Positions 13,566 through 14,078 of a DNA stretch of 14,078 nt are shown one piece after another (within the stretch, counting starts at the first letter, position 1; every line of letters starts with the position of its first letter). A program made the translations under genes and the position numbers. Source of the DNA: Cyanobacteriota bacterium (GTDB lineage Bacteria; Cyanobacteriota; Cyanobacteriia; SKYG9); the NCBI GenBank assembly GCA_025054735.1, contig JANWZG010000043.1, forward strand, positions 1-14,078. The letters are read 5' to 3'. Below the pieces are notes generated by a model, which saw nothing but the letters and a program-made list of their open reading frames with translations, ran no database searches and was not told where the DNA came from.

Positions 13566-14078
13566 GTGATAGCAGTGAGACGTAGATTTGTGTTTAAGCA
13601 GGTATCTAGTTTAGTACTGAGTGTACTACTTGGCGCTTGGAGTGTAGGCCAACCAGTGGGTGCCCAAGTGCTGACTCCTCGCGTTCCTCAGGTAGACTTA
13701 AAAGCTCTAGAACAGCAGGGGCTAAGTATTGCCCAGGAGGCCGCTCAGCTTGCTCAGTTTGAGCAATTTGATGAGGCCCTTCCCCGCGTTGAGCTGGCTA
13801 GTCAGCTTGCACCTCAAAATAGCCAAATCTGGGCGTTGTTAGGGAGTCTCTACTTACAGAAAGATGAACTAGATAAGGCGATCGCAGCTCTACAGCGGGC
13901 ACGGATGCTAGACGCAAGCAATGCTCCAGTGCTATTTGCCTTAGGGAATGCTTACTTTCAGCAACAAAGGTATACTCAAGCCGTCGAAGCGTTACAAGCG
14001 GGGCTGAAATTGAAGGCTAATATTCCAGGTGCCCTGTTTGATTTGGGAAATGCATACTACATGCTGAAGCGATACAGT
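13566..14078 (+). CDS. Secreted tetratricopeptide repeat protein, 5' part (runs off window)
   Basis: 171 codons are visible with no stop. The frame is closed upstream by TAA at 13560-13562, so the start is GTG 13566 or GTG 13575; AGG at 13556-13558 is seven bases before the first. Residues 5-33 form a signal peptide: RRR, a hydrophobic core (VSSLVLSVLLGAW) and a likely cleavage at VGA|Q. From about residue 55 there are TPR units: 55-88, 86-119 (IWALLGSLYLQKDELDKAIAAL-type), 120-153 (ALGNAYFQQQRYTQAVEAL) and a fourth cut by the window edge (DLGNAYYMLKRY). TPRs are protein-protein docking scaffolds. The export signal places this one in the periplasm or at the outer membrane. Partner and any C-terminal domain are unknown. 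Confidence 0.88.
   Translation, partial: MIAVRRRFVFKQVSSLVLSVLLGAWSVGQPVGAQVLTPRVPQVDLKALEQQGLSIAQEAAQLAQFEQFDEALPRVELASQLAPQNSQIWALLGSLYLQKDELDKAIAALQRARMLDASNAPVLFALGNAYFQQQRYTQAVEALQAGLKLKANIPGALFDLGNAYYMLKRYS

Overview
The window reads as the chromosome of a cyanobacterium. The evidence is 11 perfect copies of the HIP1 octamer GCGATCGC in 14 kb (about 0.2 expected by chance), a DUF4278 gene (a family I know only from cyanobacteria), an outer-membrane-type SLH protein with a beta-helix, and a Fur paralogue that resembles cyanobacterial Zur (FurB). The genus cannot be fixed from the sequence. No tRNA, rRNA, CRISPR array, transposase or prophage gene was seen, so this looks like core chromosome with mixed housekeeping and envelope genes.

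Layout. 1-1662 (+): 3' part of a beta-helix/SLH surface protein with six SLH repeats arranged as two copies of a 196-residue triple. 1773-2539 (+): two small unrecognised proteins. 2560-3390 (+): prepilin peptidase PilD. A 26-bp perfect palindrome lies in the convergent gap that follows. 3634-5415 (-): one half of an ABC exporter with an atypical Walker B. 5588-6580 (-): membrane-anchored DUF218 (ElyC/SanA/YdcF-like) protein. 6831-7859 (+): UDP-glucose 4-epimerase GalE. 8086-8529 (-): DUF4278 protein with a likely terminator and promoter. 8955-10769 (+): DUF2779 protein combining a Cas4-like PD-(D/E)XK nuclease and a DEDDy exonuclease. 10886-11460 (-): Fur-family regulator (probably Zur) coupled by TAATG to a 53-residue membrane protein. 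11577-11843 (+): PurS. 11840-13018 (-): tRNA-guanine transglycosylase Tgt, possibly preceded by a 56-residue ORF. 13566-14078 (+): start of a secreted TPR protein that runs off the window.

How the genes relate. Much of the left half concerns the cell envelope: SLH anchor, pilin processing, exporter, ElyC-like protein and nucleotide-sugar epimerase. They are transcribed in separate short units, so they do not form a single pathway operon. PurS and Tgt are housekeeping functions with convergent, overlapping stop codons. The best candidates for undescribed biology are the two-nuclease DUF2779 protein, the small basic membrane protein translationally coupled to the Fur/Zur regulator, and the small ORF overlapping tgt. 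I found no clear multi-gene novel system.
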